A stretch of 64,000 nucleotides of DNA from Seriola aureovittata. Its lineage: Eukaryota; Chordata; Actinopteri; Carangiformes; Carangidae. Made by a program: the position numbers and the translations under genes. The DNA is taken from positions 11,467,501 to 11,531,500 of the forward strand of contig NC_079378.1 in assembly GCF_021018895.1 (NCBI RefSeq), read 5' to 3'. Numbering within the stretch: position 1 is the stretch's first letter; each line of letters opens with the position of its first letter. Positions 18,342 to 36,400 of the stretch are shown piece after piece. The notes beneath the pieces are model-generated. The model did no database searches. It worked only from the letters and a program-made list of their open reading frames with translations, and was not told where the DNA came from.

Positions 18342-21300
18342 TTATGGTGCGTTGTGGATGGTGGGTTGGGTTTTCTTCATATTTCTTGTCACTCTGACGT
18401 CTGTGTAGATGACTTCATCTTCAGGGTTACCTTGGAAAACTACAAAACAGACAACAAATAAGTCTTGAAGTGATAACACGTCACAGAAGACACCATGTCT
18501 TCTTTTTAACCTTTCTTAAGCAACTCTATAAGAATTATTTTCATGGTGTTAAATGGATACAATGCAATAGCCATCTCAAATGTAGGAGTAAAATGTTAAG
18601 ATGGTAAAACTATGGTAACTTAACTTAAATCAGTATGGTCCTTATTGAGACAGAAGATTACTTCATCGTTTCACTCACCATCATTAGCAGTTGTGGGTCT
18701 TGACTTGTTATAAATCTTTTTTATACCAAGACACAAAGCCACAAGGAGAAGGAGAGTCACAACACCAGCTATCGCAGCCACAGTCACAACGGGGAAGGAA
18801 GAAGGAAAATCTAGGAAACACAAACAAATTTCAAACAAAATGATCATATCATAATGACACTGTTATCAATTATTTTCATTCATCTGATGTTTGATGTATA
18901 GAAAAATCTACGGTAGCAGTGGATTTAAATTTATTATTAAAAAAAAACAAAAAAAACAATAGCACACCGAGACAGTTGAGAATCCAGACGGTTACTCCCA
19001 CCCACAAGAGTTCAGAGATGTTCAGTATCAGAGTGAAAAATCAATTGAATAATTTTTTCGTAGCATTAGAATATGAAATGGCATTGAACTTAAAATTACA
19101 AAATTAAGATAACTGTTCTTTAAACACTGTACCTTTGCAGCTTTTCAGGTGAATAGCTGTTTTATCTCTGCTGACATTGTTTCGAACATTACACATCAGG
19201 TTTCCTGTCAGCTGACCATGTAAGCTGAGGGTAACGTTTGAAACACTGGATGTGTCTTGTTTAGCTGTACTCCCCGTCAGCGACTGTGTGTTTGTTGTCC
19301 AGTGACTTGGGGACAGACTGTTGTCTCTGGTATCTATCAGTAACTGACCGTCCAAAGTCAAAATGAACTCTACTCCATCTCCCTCAAAGGAGCAGCTGAC
19401 CTTCATGTGTTCTGGTGACAAACACATCTGAGACACAGCTGGCTCTGACACTGGAGCTGGAAGACAAACACATACTCACATGTACAGCAAATACATGATT
19501 TAAAGCAAAGTGCCACTGCCAACTCTGTAAATCATGGAGCCGCAACATCTATTCTAGTTTGCACTTCAAGTGTAGAAAATCGTTTAAAGCCTAAAACAAT
19601 TCAGTTACACATTAACTGTAAATGTTTTCATTAGAAAGACAACTTAAAGGATTTGAGTTACTGGATAATTCTCATTGCATGTTTTAGGGGTATCTATGTA
19701 CCTATGGAATTAAACATTTATTCAAAGGCCATGGACCATGAAATAATTATACTATATGGCCAGTGCATCAGCTTGCCTCTCGCATGTTTTTCATCAGCAT
19801 GTTTAAACAAATAAATCCAGTCACTACTTTTCTTTTTAGTTAATTCTATTAGTTCAGTGGCTTAAAACACATATCATAGGTCCTGTCTCTCTCCGCTGTG
19901 TCTAACAAAGGCAAAATGCTTCTGAAGAAATGATGACCAAATATTTTGTCAAGTTGAAATTAACTATCACAAAATGTTAATACAAAAAAATCTAAGAAAT
20001 CTTCATTTATTTTACAACATCTATTGTAGTTTGTACTTCAAGTGTAGAAAAACCTTTTGGAGCCTAAAACAATTCAGTTACACACTAACTGTAAATGTTT
20101 TCATTAGAAAGACAACTTAAAGGATTTGAGTTACTGGATAATTCTCATTGCATGTTTTAGGGGTATCTATGTACCTATGGAATTAAACATTAATTCAAAG
20201 GCCACCATAGATCAGAGGTTGATAATGATGATGATGATGATGAAACAATGAATAATGGACCTTGAAATAATTATACTATGGCCGGTGCATCAGCTTGCCT
20301 CTTGCATGTTTTTCATCAGCATGTTTAAACAAATAAATCCAGTCACTACTTTTTCTATTAGTTCAGTGGCTTAAGACACATATCACAGGGCCTGTCTCTC
20401 TCCACTGTGTCTAACAAAGGCAAAATGCTTCTGAAAAAATAATGACCAAATATTTAGTCAAGTTGAAATTAATTATCACAAAATGTAAATACAAAAAAAT
20501 TTAAGAAATCTTCATTTATTTTACAGTTGTATTTATTATATATTTGCTATATATATACATTTAAAACCCTGAAATTAAATGTACTGCACATAGCAGTAAA
20601 AAATTATCCAAAAATATTTATAAGAAAAGAAATAATTAAATTAAAATGTTACAAATTCTCAGTTTCGAACCCTTATTAGAGTTTCATTGCACGGTCCATT
20701 TGTAGACCTTAACACAGAGCTGCAATTTCAGATAATGACAGATCATCTTTAAGCTGCGGGTATTTTTAAGTGTGGATATATACCGTAATGGTGGATATCT
20801 ATGTTTAATGCACCACCTTATTTCCTTTTATGCATAAATTTGTTAGTGTTTATTTTGTTCTTCATCCAAAGTTGGTGTTGGACAAATATTATTTTTATTT
20901 ACTTATTTAACCTACCTTGTATTTCTAGATGAACAGTAACTTTTCTCATTAAAGTGCCATCAGATTTATGTTCTTCCAACACATAGTCTCCAGAGTGTTT
21001 CTTCATTGCGTTGCCAAGGTTTAATGTTCCACCGGTGAAGCCTTCAGACTGATTCATGTAATCCTCATTTAGACTCACTTTATGATTTTTGACTTTTAAA
21101 ACCTGATGTTTCTCATCCTTTGTCAAATTAATTTCTGTATCTGATGTATTTGGCAGATGAAAAAGTAACAACTGCCCCACTGCTCCAAAACACTGCTGAC
21201 CTCCAGTAGGTATTAAGAAATTGCATTCAACAGACCCTAAAAAACAAGCAAGAAAACTATGAAATGCTTAATTTAAATGCAAATTAAATGAATTGTGAGA

Positions 21301-21515
21301 ATAGTGTACAACACCAATTCAACATTTTTTTATATCATTATATTTTTATATTATTATACATCATCATTTCCTTTTTTTTTTTTCTTTTTTCTTGTCAAAC
21401 TGAATTATTGTCAGTATAACATACTGGTAACTGCAGTAACATACTTGCAGTGAAACGTACCTTTTCCCAGAGCTGCTGTTGCCAGAGCAGCAAGTATTAT
21501 GAAGGTTGAAGTCAT
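18342..21515 (-). CDS. CD2/SLAM-family-like receptor with ITIM/ITSM-like tail (copy 3)
   Basis: Complete five-exon gene: 21461-21515, 20916-21236, 19133-19456, 18679-18810, 18342-18439, all internal junctions phase 1, 309 aa. Order: signal peptide 1-18; V-set domain 19-125 with H-S-G-D-Y-V-L and no cysteine after the tyrosine; C2-set domain 126-233 with four cysteines (M-C-L, V-S-C, L-M-C-N-V, K-S-C); membrane segment about 240-262; tail 278-309 with E-V-I-Y-T-D-V, tyrosine about 289. The disulfide-free V plus four-cysteine C2 is the hallmark of the CD2/SLAM group. V-x-Y-x-x-V fits an ITIM and resembles the T-x-Y-x-x-V switch motif that binds SAP-type SH2 proteins, except for V instead of T at -2. 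The predicted role is a leukocyte surface receptor binding a related Ig partner (family knowledge). Which SLAM member it corresponds to cannot be told. Confidence 0.85.
19543..20524. repeat. Tandem duplication in intron 2 of Ig copy 3
   Basis: Two direct copies, 19543-20013 and 20014-20524, with long identical stretches (for example around 'ggtatctatgtacctatgg' at 19690 and 20161). The second copy has an extra segment near 20207-20260 containing (GAT)n. The period is 471 bases. It lies wholly within the intron between the C2 and V exons. Confidence 0.9.
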
Positions 21516-21842
21516 TGTTTGTCTGTTGAAACATAAATCAAAAGTAAATTTTAAATGTTAAATTTTATTAATTCATATACTATAAAATGACTAAACCTCA
21601 GGTTAGTTGTTAGTTTGAAGATAGAAAATACATTTTTATGAAAAAAATTAAGCAGAGCAATATGAATAACATGTGTAGATTATTTATTTTCATAATCAGT
21701 TGAAGAAAAGGGATACAAATTTAAGCCCTCTCAGAAATTATAAACTCTATTTATATAAACTATAAAATCATGGGGGGAAAAAAAACTACAGTGTTTCTGC
21801 TCACTTTAATTATTCTACTTCAAATTTCAAACCGTTACTCAC

Positions 21843-21960
21843 CACATTCACAATGCTGTGATGTCGTCTTCGTGGCTGTTTAAAGCTGACCTGTGAATTT
21901 TCCTCTGACAGACAGTTTTGCTCTTGTCTTCTTGTCATCATGTTCTGTGATATGAAACAA
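21843..21960 (-). promoter_or_regulatory. Likely non-coding first exon of Ig copy 3
   Basis: A donor (GAATGTG then GTGAGTAA) ends at 21843, parallel to the one at 12763 for copy 2. The coding exon at 21515 has an acceptor (TTTCAACAG) nine bases before its ATG. The upstream boundary of the exon and any promoter elements are not determinable. Confidence 0.5.
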
Positions 21961-24213
21961 GGAAGTGGTTGTATTGTTGCTGACAATTTGCCAATGAATA
22001 AAAGATTCTCTGCTTTTGCAGTTATAAACTGAACATTTTACATCTGATAGTAATTAGATTAAATATTCTGACAAATAATAACCTGTATTATCAGCTACTA
22101 TAAAGACAGATTGTAATTAAGGGCCATAACCTTTTCTTCTGCATGTTATTATGATATGACAGGGGCCTAGTATAAAGGATGTACAACTAAGTAAATATCA
22201 GCTTCAATAAAAAATAAATTCTGCAAACTGGACAATGATAGTACATATCCTTTACTTGTAATGCCTCTCTACAGAGACATACAGAGAGGAGACAGCAAAA
22301 GTCTCCATACATAATGGCAAATTTCACACATGTCTCAGTTCTACTGTCTGTAACAGAAAGTGTGGTATTTCATTTTTACATAAGTGTATCTGGATTGAGC
22401 AGGTGGAATTCAAATCACCAGGAAACTTTAAGTTACCAGGATTTGCCTGGTAACTCTATAGATTCATGCTAAGGCTTTATGTTATTTTTCCCAATGTTCT
22501 GCGTCTTATACGCTATTGCTTCTCACTCATGTTATTTTTCTAAATTCAATGAGAGCAATAAAATATCTTTAGTAACAGTGTCAAGTCACAGGCTCGTTTG
22601 TAATAGCTCTGTAGAAATGGCCACAGCTGACAGTAGTGCTCAACCCTATAGTTGTGCAGAGCACTGAAAGCTGAATAAAAAGCAACATTCTCAGAGGACA
22701 GAGCTCCTCATGCTGAGGTGTGACTTCATTTCAGCTGCAGACGTTGCTACAACCCAAAAAGCCTCCAGGTGTGAATGTTTCTTCTTAGACATTTGTCAAA
22801 CTGGCACTGTGTAGCAGTTTATTTCCTCACTATACTGTATGAATTTTAAGGGAATCCACTTTTGATTTCTCTTGTGCAAATGGCACCAGTTTCTCTGATA
22901 AATACTGTTTGAGGGACACTGCTTATCATAATTTCTAATGTCATAATTGTTTAAGTGCAGAACATTTGTTAATAAAGGCATGGGTTCGGGGCAGAGTTGG
23001 GGAAGAAGTTGTCTTCCACATTTTAAAAATCAAATGGTTCCAACACATGGAGACTTGCTATTGTTATATAATTCACTTAATTATGTTATATGCACATTTT
23101 AAACCAACCTGCAGCTGAGAGGTGCATTTCTGCAAAGACCAAATGCGGATATAAACATTTCCTGCCTCTCGATGTACTGTATAGCTAAGCCTTTTATTTA
23201 AAAACCACATGCTGCATGTTACTTAGAAACATCTGCATCACTAGACTTTCTCACAGGCAACACGGAAAGTGCCAAATTAAATCTTGAGTTGAGACTGACA
23301 GTTAAAAACCACAGCTTTTTTCTTTGTCACTGCCACAGTCACCGTACCTCATTTGAAACTCTCTCAGGACAGGTGGGACTCGCTGTGTCTGGTGTTAACA
23401 CAGATAGACATAACCTTTTTTGCTTGACATAACTGTCCAGTTAGTTGGCATTCCACATTACAATACAGCAGACTGGCAACCATGTGATACTCTAAGAGTT
23501 TAATTTGCTAATATAAATCAGTTAAGAATTAGATTGTTGTATCATTCTTTGCTTAACTGAAAAGAATGTTCTTATGGTGTAATGATATAGCAGTTATCCA
23601 TAATCTTTTGATTTAATGTAACAACAGTTAATCAGTGGCTGTAACAACATGGCAGGAATTAGGAAGAAAAATTTTAGCTTACTTTTTCAGAAGTAAGCTA
23701 AAACATTTCAAGAAATGTATCTCATAAGAAAGAACAACATCAGAGAGATGTTGTATACTCAGAACAGACAAAGAGCATAGCCTTCCAAATCAGCAACTTT
23801 GTAATAGAAAGTGTTCTTTCGCATGTCTCCTCACACCTCAACGAGTAGGTAGAACTACATTTACATATTAAGTTACAAAGCAGAGAAAGTGTGATCTTTT
23901 TTTCCCCAATACATTCTTTTGTGTTTGTTTGTGTGTGTTTGGTTTTCAGGGAGTATTTCAGGGTATTTCAGTTTTTAATTTTGACAACAACTTCCTTTTG
24001 CTCTCCCTCCCAGAAGGGTCCTGTGTGCTTTTGTCTGGCTGGAAGATGTGATCGCTGTAGTGGGTGCTGGTCTCCTCCCTTCTCTCTTCAAAAGGGCATC
24101 AGCTTATCTTTATGGTGCCTGAGTCACTTCAAGCAGTTTATCTGAACACAGTGAATCAGGAGCTCCAGTCCTTGATTTTTATCAGCCATGGTGGTGCCTT
24201 TGTCCAAAATCTG
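21961..24213. other. Intergenic spacer right of the Ig cluster
   Basis: No exon is supported. A short hairpin (8-bp arms at 22433-22440 and 22446-22453) is present. The segment near 23303-23400 (a 'ccacagcttttttct' word followed by 'gtcactgccacag') resembles segments near 6720 and 24722, so duplicated spacer extends to here. Confidence 0.4.
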
Positions 24214-24550
24214 GATTAGAGCTGTAACAATAACTTGATGTACAGAAAAGCAATCATTCTATGAATCGATTCATTTTGAGTAATTTTTCAAGCAAAAATG
24301 ACAAGCGTTCCCCAGTTCCAGTTTCTAAATTGCAATGATTTTCTGCTTTTCTGTCTAAAGTGCTAATAAACCCTATATCTATTATCTTCTGAATATCTTG
24401 AGTTGGTAGGACAAAACAAGACATTTAACGACTTCAACTAGGACAGGCATTGTTTACCATATTTTGACATTTTATTGACCAAACTATTAATCAAGAAAAT
24501 ATTTTGCACATTAATTGGTAATTAAAACAATCATTAGTTACAGCAGTAAT
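24214..24550. mobile_element. Non-autonomous MITE with 'agagctgtaac' ends
   Basis: The left end 'ttagagctgtaacaataac' and right end 'aatcattagttacagc' are inverted relatives of the 'gggctgcaactaa' termini of a very abundant fish MITE. Internal words such as 'acaaaacaagacattt' and 'tttattgaccaaactatt' also match that family as I know it. There is no coding capacity. The superfamily (probably hAT-type) is from memory and not proven here. Confidence 0.6.
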
Positions 24551-24944
24551 TTAGATGTCCAAGTCATCCAAAATACGCTCTACCAACTATTTTTTTCTAC
24601 AACCTATCTAGCAACTGATATGCCAACCATTCTCTGTGGAAATGTGTTTGTGTGTTTGTGTTCAACTCAGCCTCTGACTGAACTCCAGAAACCAGAAACC
24701 ATGTGTGTGACTGACCATTAACCACCACAGTTCTTTTCTTTCTCAGTTTTTTTTTTTTTTCTCTCTCTGTCACAGCCACAGTGCTCAGTTTGACACTCTA
24801 ACAGACTCATCTCTGCTTTTAATACACCTTAACATAACTGTGTAGAGTTGAGTTTGTTCATATGAATCACTAAAAACGGTCATTTACATAAAAAACAAAA
24901 CAGAAATATTCATGTATTCCTTCACTTTAAGCAGCGCCCACAAG

Positions 24945-24948
<4 letters not shown>

Positions 24949-25020
<72 letters not shown>
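24949..25020. repeat. (GT)n(GA)n microsatellite
   Basis: About 30 uninterrupted GT units followed by GA units. The histidine/threonine-rich minus-strand frame across it is only a translation of the repeat. Confidence 0.95.
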
Positions 25021-25593
25021 AAGGCAGCGAACATAACATTTTTAGCTTTAATCTGCTGTAAGAACAGTTGATCAGAGCCAGTAACATCATTAATTACTTT
25101 TCCACACTTTTTTCCAACATAGATTTTTTATTTTTCAATGAGGGGGAAAAAGCAACATTAAAACAATGTTAGACTTCAAACATTTGCCAGTTACATACAC
25201 AAGAGAAGTACTGCAATGCTTAATGTTCTAATTCTATATATGAACAAAGCTTAAGTATATATATATGTTTTATATTTATATTTGCCTGTTCACACTTGAC
25301 TTAAGCTTCTAAAAAAAGTCCTCCCGCTAGCCTGTTAATAATCATCACTTTTTATGGTGGTAAGGAACCGACAAGCTATTGATTAACTGTTCATGCTTTA
25401 CTCATGTGAAAGCAGACCACCTTCCCAAAAGTTACACTAGTTCTTCTTATAGTGCAATGAGTTGGTGCAACCAGTTACAGATGCCCTGGAAATTCCATTT
25501 TCTGTTTTGTTTTTTGTAAAACATTTTCTCACTGATGAACCGGTCTTTGAATTTATGAAACATCTGGCACCCCTTAGACACAAGATAATAGCA

Positions 25594-31011
<5,418 letters not shown>

Positions 31012-31338
31012 GGTTCGGTTCTGGAGGTTCTGGAGTAGAAGTAATAGAAGTTATATTTGTAGTTGTAGCTTAAGTAGTTTTACTAATGGTGGGAATACTT
31101 GTTATAGTTATTTTAGTATTTAATGATTTATATTACTACTACAGACCACTACATGAAAGGCTACTGTGACACACTACTATATCAATGTAAGAAAGAGCAA
31201 ACATTTGTTTTTAATATTACAAAAGTTCATTCTAACCAATATTGTGATCAAAACACATTAATTGCAAAACAAAAATGACTTGCAATCAGTGCTGCTTCAA
31301 GTATACAGATTGTGCAAATAATATTATTTTATCATACC

Positions 31339-31390
31339 TTGGGTTTTGATGAAATTGTGAAAATTCCTTCAGAAAGTGATTACCGACTTA
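31339..31390 (-). other. Candidate 5' untranslated exon of the slc34a1-like gene
   Basis: A donor (CCCAAG then GTATGAT) at 31339 is followed downstream by an acceptor (CTTCTACTCCAG) just 18 bases before the ATG at 31011. Read in the frame that would join, a TAA precedes the junction, so the exon would be non-coding and the ATG at 31011 would be the start. An alternative, undetected coding N-terminal exon remains possible. Confidence 0.4.
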
Positions 31391-31394
31391 GATT

Positions 31395-32447
31395 CCAGTC
31401 GATACTAATAAGTAAGAAACAAAGAAATAATAGCAGAGGAGAAAAGACGAGCCAAAGAACTGTACTTTTTAACTCATCCACTTTTATATAGTAAAGGTAG
31501 AGAAAAGAGACAAAATTAGACACGAGAAGATGAGAAAGAGGACAGAGAGACATGGCAGAAAATGAAAGGGAGGTGCTACTGTGCAGTGTAGATTAACTCT
31601 ATTAGTAGAGCATGGATGACTGATTGTATAATGGAAAGCTAAGGCTGTCTTCATCATTCTTTCTTTCAATCCTTCTTCACTAAAGTGTGGATGTATATCA
31701 TAGTTTCATGTTTCAGTTTAGTACTCACTTTACTATTTATAATTGGAGTACTACAAAACTCAAAAAATATGTGAAGTCATCAAAAAATTATGTATATTTC
31801 TATTAGATCTTGCAATGTATGAATGAGATGGCATAAAATCAAAGAACAGTAATTTTGTTGTCTGAAAAGGCAAAGTGGTTTCAAAACAGCACTGCATTAT
31901 GCTGATGAAGCAGCAACATCTAGTGGTGGACTTAAGCTGATTGTGTTCACAATTGTTGACAGTTGTAGCATGTCATATTGTAAACCAAAATTAAGTAACA
32001 GTACAGCAAGTTTTTTTTGGGGGGAACTCTGTTGGTACTTCACTAAAAACTATTATGTATGTGAACATCTTTTATCTTCATCAGTAGAAATTGACCCACA
32101 CATCCACATTACTTCCTCTGTCTTTTGCAGATGAAATTATGATTTGTTTTTACATTTCAAATTGTGCAAACTGTACACTAACACTTGTGTATCTTTAAGG
32201 ACATTTTTGTTTTCATTTTCCATTCTTTGATCATTTAGGTTGTTAATGTAATAAATTTTCAGGCTGGGTAAATTTTTTATTTTTTATTTTGGTTTCGTTA
32301 CACCATGTGACAAAGCGCTCTACTTCTGAACTCCTTTGTAGAAATAGGTTCAAAGTGAAGACAGCATATTTCCCGCTAGAAATTATTATTCACTGGAATC
32401 ATACATGTTAATATCGCGATAATGTCCATATCGTCAAAAAATATACT
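31395..32447. other. Spacer between divergent slc34a1-like and OCTN genes, left part
   Basis: No exon is supported. The 2.5 kb between the two divergent start codons (31011 minus, 33487 plus) must contain both promoters, but no core element can be assigned with confidence. Confidence 0.4.
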
Positions 32448-32845
32448 ACACTGACCAAAAATATAAACGCAACACTTTTGTATTTGCTCCCATTTTTCTT
32501 CTCCTTCTCCAAGATCATCCATCCACCTCACAGGTGCGCCATGTCAAGATGCTGATTACACAGCAGGAATATTGCACAGGTGTGACTTAAGCTGGTCACA
32601 GTAAAAGGCAACTCTAAAATGTGCTGTTTTTATTTTGAAAAAAAGCTTTTATTAGGCACTGAACTATGGATATCTTGTGTGAACGCTGTTCACAATGCAG
32701 ACATTAGCCAACCACTCACCACACTCCCATACACACACATTTTAGAGTGGCCTTTTAGTGTGATCAGCCTGAGGCACGCCTCTGCAATAATACTGTTGTG
32801 TAATCAGCGTCTGGATATGCCGCACCTGTCAGGTGAATGTAACAC
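32448..32845. mobile_element. Non-autonomous Tc1/mariner derivative
   Basis: The left end 'actgaccaaaaatataaacg' and 'cacttttgtatttgctccc' is the classic terminus of a fish Tc1 family. Inner words 'ccacctcacaggtg', 'gattacacagcaggaatatt' and 'actctaaaatgtgc' are mirrored at 32740-32835 ('ttttagagtggcc', 'gtaatcagcg', 'cacctgtcaggtg'). The right terminus is eroded and runs into a (GA)n tract. There is no transposase. Confidence 0.8.
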
Positions 32846-32876
32846 AATTGTGAACAAAAAGAGAAAAAGAGAAAAG

Positions 32877-32942
32877 AGATAGAGAGAGAGAGAGACAGAG
32901 AGACACAGAGAGAGAGACAGACAGAGAGAGAGACAGACAGTA
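32877..32942. repeat. (GA)n / (GACA)n microsatellite
   Basis: Impure GA and GACA units immediately right of the Tc1 derivative. Open frames across it are repeat translations. Confidence 0.9.
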
Positions 32943-33253
32943 GTAATACCACTGGTTAGACCGGTTTAGCAGCTTTGGGAGCCAAGACCTCTGTTCTTTT
33001 TTTTTTATGGTTTCTTGTCAATGGATATTAACTTCTAAATTTTTAATGGACAATGAACTCAATTCATCCCAAGTTGCATCAAGTGGCCTTTTGATTTCAC
33101 GTTTCTTTGATTTTGATTGTGGGAATGTAGGGAGTTCAGCTGGTATGCTTGTTTTACCTTGCACAGGGCGGCTTGCTGGAGGCAGGTAGCAGCATGACTC
33201 CACTTACGCTGCAGAAAAAAACCCCAGGGGGTTTATGATATAACTTTACTATA

Positions 33254-33362
33254 CTGCGGAACACAGTGCCAGAAGACAGTGGATACAAGAGCAGTCTTAG
33301 AAAGAAGTGGATGATTTGGCTGACACCATAACTTTTATGTATCACTGGGAATGTTTCCACCA
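33254..33362 (+). pseudogene. Decayed second copy of OCTN exon 1 (5' part)
   Basis: The stretch aligns with 33424-33546 of the adjacent gene: 'cagaagacagtgg' with 'aggaagacagtg', 'gagcagtcttagaaagaag' with 'gagtagtctcaaaaagaag', then 'gacaccataacttttatg' with 'gagaccatagcttttctg'. The position of the start codon and first residues is disrupted. It looks like a short tandem duplication of the 5' untranslated region and start, about 170 bases upstream of the functional one. Confidence 0.65.
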
Positions 33363-33486
33363 AGTCAAATTCCTCTGTACATTGTTGATTTGGAAAGTAA
33401 GGCGGTAAAGGATATTTGACTCTGCAGGAGACGGTTGCAGGAAGACAGTGAAGAGTAGTCTCAAAAAGAAGAGGATACTTTTGACT

Positions 33487-36400
33487 ATGAGGGATTATGA
33501 TGAGACCATAGCTTTTCTGGGTCAATGGGGACGGTTTCAGAAAGTTATCTTCTTCCTGCTCTGTGCCAGCATCATGCCCAATGGATTTGGCTCTTTCACC
33601 CTTGTCTTCCTGATGGATGTACAGAGTCACCGCTGCCAGGTGGTTGACGTCAACCTCACAGAGGACTGGCATAAAAGCACCATCCCAATAATGGTGAGTA
33701 GGCTATTAGTTAATATGAGAGCTCCACCTCAAAAATGTTTTTTAATATTTTGAGCACAGGATGATTGAGAAGATTTAAAAAAAAAAAAAACATCTTGGCA
33801 AAGGAAAAAGGAATCTCAATATTACAACAGTGTTCAATAATAAATAATATTTTTCTGTAAAACTGATAAATAGAGGCTGATAAACTTATATGGCCACATT
33901 TCAGGGTTAAACATGAAGGTATAGAGAAGGACGGGAACTGTTAGGACACAGTTGTCAACACCATATCGTTCAAAAGCCATTGTTGTATCACCGTTTTAAC
34001 ACATTTCCTTACTTAGTAACTCACTGAAATTTTTTTTACGATAAATTAAAATTAAAGTTTGTGTCACTGTGACTATGAGGTGGTGAATGAGAAAGAGGAG
34101 CTGAGCAGATGCAGCAGATACAAGCTGGATGTGGTCAGAAATCTCTCTGCTCAGGGATACATTCCTAGCAGGGACATCAACCTCACAGACCTGGAGCAGG
34201 AGGACTGTGTGGACGGGTGGAGCTACAGCACAGACATCTACCAATCCACCATTGTCTCTGAGGTGAGTGTATGTGACCACGACTATGAATTTGCTTGTTG
34301 CCAAAACCTGTTGTTCTTCTCATTTTCCCCATCCTCCTCTTCCTCAGTCTTCACTCCACATCTCCATAGTCTGTTTGTGGATTTGTCTTGCAGCCTTTGC
34401 AGTTTCCTGTTCATGTTGTAGGTGTCTTGAGTGCCAGCTTACTGTGTCAGCATGTGCACAACATCAGCCCCCTCTCTGTCTGTCTGTATCTTATTTGCAT
34501 TTCTCTGTGTGAGATAAGGCTTTTCTCTACAGCATTTGGGTGTGTTCAGTGCAGTGAACTAGTAAAGAAGTCCGCTATTGCCAAATTGTGATTTAATCAT
34601 GTCTTTCCTTGTACGTGTCAGGCTACTAAATACCTTACAGTGTGCTTGCATTTCATAGAAGCACACCCTTTGACAGCTTGTTTAACTCAATGCAACTTGT
34701 CTTTGTAATTCCAACTGCATTTTCAGTCTGGTTAGCCAGCTTTTTCGGTCTCTGTATTTGCTGATGCTTCTGTCACATAATTTGCATGTTAGGATTTGAA
34801 TGTAATTCCAGTGTCTTTGTTGTTGCATGTGCCTGTTTCATTGTTGTGCTAGTTGGGTGAATACTTTCTGTGAGACATGTGATGCAATATGTGATCTCAC
34901 ATTTTCTAACATGACATTTCACGGTTCAGGCAGAGAATGGAAAATTCTGCCTGGGGTGTTAATTAGGTGTCATTAAAGAAATCATTGCTTGTGTAAATGA
35001 ACTGTCTTCCTGAAAAAACTCAATCAATCAACAAATTGCATTTGTGTATTAACGACTCTTGTAGCCTACCTTTTTTTTTTAACATTTCCTTTAGCAGCGA
35101 TGGAAAATTCTGTCCAACCCTCCAAAGAGGCTTGTTTAAATACTGTGCTCTGACTATCATCACATAGACTTTATTTATTTATCCTAATGTAGGTTAGTTG
35201 TTTATGATCTCAAGATTGTGCTCTAGGATGAGAGATTGGCAAGTCAAAAAGTGTTAACAGGTGGACTAATGTGTTGTTGGTTTGGGTAATTTTATGGGAA
35301 GTGTTAACAATAAGAAAAACATAGAATATCAGCATTCTTTAAGCATAATCTGACCAGGTACACCTGAAGAGACATCCGAATAAGTACCATATAAAACCAA
35401 CAATAGAGAGCACATCCTAAATTCATTAAATCAATAACATTAACATGGATGTCTTCTTGTCTGTGTATTTCATTGTTCAACTCTTAATGAATGGTTATTC
35501 CAGTTTGACCTGGTGTGCAGTGAGCAGTGGAAGCAGCCATTGACCTCCACAGTTTACTTCCTGGGAGTTCTTGTTGGATCCTTCTTTTCAGGACAGCTCT
35601 CTGACAGGTATTGGAATCACCAGTTTCAAGTGATATACACTGAACACTACACCACTCATTTAAAGTCATCCTGTACCACAACTTTTTTTAAGGTAATTTG
35701 ATACTTAGTGTGACTTTACACAGAGAAAGTTATGTAACATTATGTTAATTATGAATTGGTATTTGTAATTACCTTGAGCAGTGTTTTTTTGTCAGTACCA
35801 CACAACATGATACCCAGTGGCAAATATAATTTTGAGTTATTGTATCATTTTTTTTTACATAAGTATTTCCAATTTGTGCCACTTTATACTTCCACTCCAC
35901 TGCATTTCAGAGGGAAATATTGTACTTTTTACTCCACTACATTTATTTTACAGTTGTAGTTAATTTGATTTTGCATTAAAACATGTAGTCAACTTATATA
36001 ATATGTATTACTAAGGCCCTTCACAGCCATTTGCAGTTTTTCTGGCTGATTAGATGTATTCAGGGTGAAGTTGTGAAAAACTATGTTGCGACCATAGGCC
36101 TACTCCGTTACTAATAAGGATGATTAAATTGTAACTTGTCCCGCAGCCGAACTAACAGAAGAGAGATATCAATTTGGTAGACATCATTATATAAATTATT
36201 TTAAAGTGAATTTCTTGTTTGTGTTGAGCACATCTGCTGATCACATTGCCATGCCTGCCCTTTTCAGTATATGCATTTTGGTAGTGATTTTTTTTTTCCT
36301 AATTTTTACTTTCATTCAAATTCTCAGATTCGGAAGGAAACCAATTCTTTTCGCAACCACAGCAGTCCAGACTGTTTTTACCTTTGCTCAAGTCTTCTCT

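Noticed and set aside
24884..25090. Frame with a long His-Thr repeat
   Set aside because: A translation of the (GT)n microsatellite, not a protein.
32764..32952. Leu/Ser-rich frame over the (GA)n tract
   Set aside because: Repeat translation that also covers a Tc1 derivative.
33448..33486. Upstream start for transporter A giving 13 more residues
   Set aside because: That start codon would be GTG. The ATG at 33487 gives M-R-D-Y-D-E, the standard OCTN beginning.
33154..33672. 172-codon minus-strand frame opposite transporter A exon 1
   Set aside because: It is the antisense shadow of exon 1 and its flank, with no family resemblance. The plus-strand frame is a clear OCTN.
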